From NCBI GenBank assembly GCA_964455395.1, contig CAYVWB010000118.1:1-7848 (forward strand): a DNA stretch of 7,848 bases, written 5' to 3'. Positions 7,327 through 7,848 of the stretch are shown here, piece by piece (position 1 is the stretch's first letter; every line of letters starts with the position of its first letter). Below the pieces are notes generated by a model. That model had not been told where the DNA came from. It searched no databases and saw only the letters and a program-made list of their open reading frames with translations. The translations under genes were made by a program, and so were the position numbers. This DNA is from CAYVWB01 sp964455395. GTDB lineage: Bacteria > Desulfobacterota > Desulfovibrionia > Desulfovibrionales > Desulfovibrionaceae.

Positions 7327-7352
7327 GTAGCAGAATATCGGATGTATGTCAA
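7324..7352 (-). promoter_or_regulatory. Sigma-70-type promoter of the tetR operon
   Basis: On the minus strand a perfect -35 TTGACA (7352-7347) is followed by a 17-bp spacer and a -10 TACAAT (7329-7324), one base from consensus. Transcription would start near 7317, about 37 nt before the tetR ATG and inside the palindrome. Such a strong promoter fits a unit kept off by a repressor and switched on by its ligand. Confidence 0.85.
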
Positions 7353-7489
7353 GGCCTTCCTCTGACAGTCTGTCGAAGGGAACAACCGAAAGCGGGGCTA
7401 CCCTGGGTTTGTCACCCACCATGAGCATCCTGGAATCTGGAGAAGATACTTGTATCACTGTCAGTTTGAAGTGCCCTATCCTGATGACG
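7353..7489. other. Intergenic stretch, no gene seen
   Basis: This lies between the tetR promoter and the ABC ATPase remnant. It contains a short odd palindrome GACAG-t-CTGTC (7364-7374) directly upstream of the promoter. A minus-strand frame is open across it (ending ...VPFDRLSEEGLDI), but it has no ribosome binding site or recognisable motif and runs into the repressor's promoter, so I do not call it a gene. Confidence 0.5.
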
Positions 7490-7494
7490 CAGAC

Positions 7495-7626
7495 GCGCTG
7501 GTGTAGATCAACTGGGGGTCTTGGAAGCAGTAGGCGATGCGCGCCTGCCCGGTCGGTGAGACGATTTATCCGGCGATCGCGCAACAGCGTGCTCTTGCCC
7601 CATCTGTTGGGGCCGATCAGTCCCAT
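7495..7626 (-). pseudogene. Broken fragment of an ABC-transporter ATPase (Walker A and Q-loop)
   Basis: On the minus strand, one frame beginning at the ATG of 7626 gives MGLIGPNRWGKSTLLR, a Walker A (GPNRWGKST) in its normal ABC setting. Near 7580 the homology jumps to another frame, giving AIAG, a stop codon, then IVSPTGQARIAYCFQDPQL, which looks like the strand and Q-loop (FQDP) that normally follow. Only about 25 residues separate the Walker lysine from the Q-loop glutamine, fewer than the roughly 40 usual, so there is also an internal deletion. No signature LSGGQ, Walker B or H-loop is seen downstream. The homology begins exactly where the ~300-bp repeat ends (7627), suggesting that repeat insertion or recombination truncated the gene. 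Subfamily cannot be assigned. Confidence 0.6.
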
Positions 7627-7792
7627 TCGCTTGCGGGTTGCGGTGAGCATGGGGGAGTTCGCAAGCAGAGTGTGAAAACAACAGTGGAAACAGCGGTGAT
7701 GATCCGAGGGCGGACGCGCCGCAAAACGATGAAACGCCATCGTCTCAATCCATTGTCTCTCATCCAAGGAAGATAACACCGGCCAAGCAATG
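7627..7792. repeat. ~300-bp repeat, right-hand partial copy (same orientation as the left array)
   Basis: It begins with tcgcttgcgggttgcggtga, a 30-bp stretch (7627-7656) that differs at one base from 1080-1109 at the end of unit 4. It then continues in the normal phase through the unit start (gtgtgaaaacaacagtggaa, with the doubled micro-repeat as in unit 2), gatgatcc at 7698, the ACGATG/CATCGT hairpin, ctcaatccattgtctctcat, and ends at caatg (7792), where sequence identity stops abruptly. Confidence 0.88.
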
Positions 7793-7848
7793 TCGGTAGT
7801 GTCCCTCAACAATTGAGATAATTCAAGAAAGGCCAATTGGTGGCCCAG
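7793..7848. other. Unrelated tail interrupting the repeat, possible edge of another element
   Basis: The repeat stops at caatg and is replaced by tcggtagtgtccctcaacaa and following sequence that is AT-richer than its surroundings. Short inverted repeats are present: CTCAA-caa-TTGAG (7805-7817) and GGCCA-attgg-TGGCC (7831-7845). The abrupt switch and a ggtagtgtcc-like start resemble an insertion-sequence end, but no transposase is in view and the window ends here, so this is only a suggestion. Confidence 0.25.

Noticed and set aside
7315..7836. 173-residue minus-strand open frame containing a Walker A motif, as an intact ABC protein
   Set aside because: Its first third is repeat sequence, the ABC homology changes frame after STLLR, and the remainder runs through the intergenic region into the tetR promoter. 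A pseudogene remnant fits better.

Overview
The window most resembles a piece of a GC-rich Chloroflexota genome (Anaerolineae or Caldilineae-like). This is an inference. It rests on a very large secreted protein built from a glycine-triad parallel beta-helix plus DUF11-type repeats and ending in the short C-terminal motif YLPLVLRE, a tail I associate with Chloroflexota exported proteins. No rRNA, tRNA, CRISPR array or intact mobile-element gene is visible.

Layout: positions 1-1112 hold one partial and three further tandem copies of a roughly 295-305 bp non-coding repeat. Positions 1113-1332 hold a strong 15-bp stem hairpin, a smaller hairpin and a short remnant of the repeat. Positions 1333-6657 (minus strand) encode a 1774-residue multidomain exported protein. 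Positions 6677-7279 (minus) encode a TetR-family repressor. Positions 7299-7352 carry a near-consensus sigma-70 promoter whose -10 box and predicted start site are overlapped by a 28-bp imperfect palindrome, the likely operator. Positions 7353-7626 are non-coding and include a broken fragment of an ABC-transporter ATPase (Walker A and Q-loop in different frames). Positions 7627-7792 are another partial copy of the left-hand repeat, in the same orientation. The last 56 bases are unrelated and AT-richer, possibly the edge of another element.

How it fits together: the only two intact genes form one leftward transcription unit (promoter/operator, tetR, 19-nt gap with a good ribosome binding site, giant exported protein). 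The simplest reading is an autoregulated module in which a TetR repressor senses an unknown ligand and controls display or secretion of one very large surface protein. The protein has a signal peptide, a beta-helix of about 12 GGG-type coils, four DUF11-like modules (the fourth divergent), an Ig-like module, a carboxypeptidase-regulatory-like module and a terminal cupredoxin-like fold without copper ligands. The module is bracketed in phase by the same repeat family, with a 30-bp direct repeat (29/30 identical) at its edges, so it looks like a cassette sitting inside a repeat array. The ligand, the binding target of the surface protein and the nature of the repeat cannot be read from the sequence.
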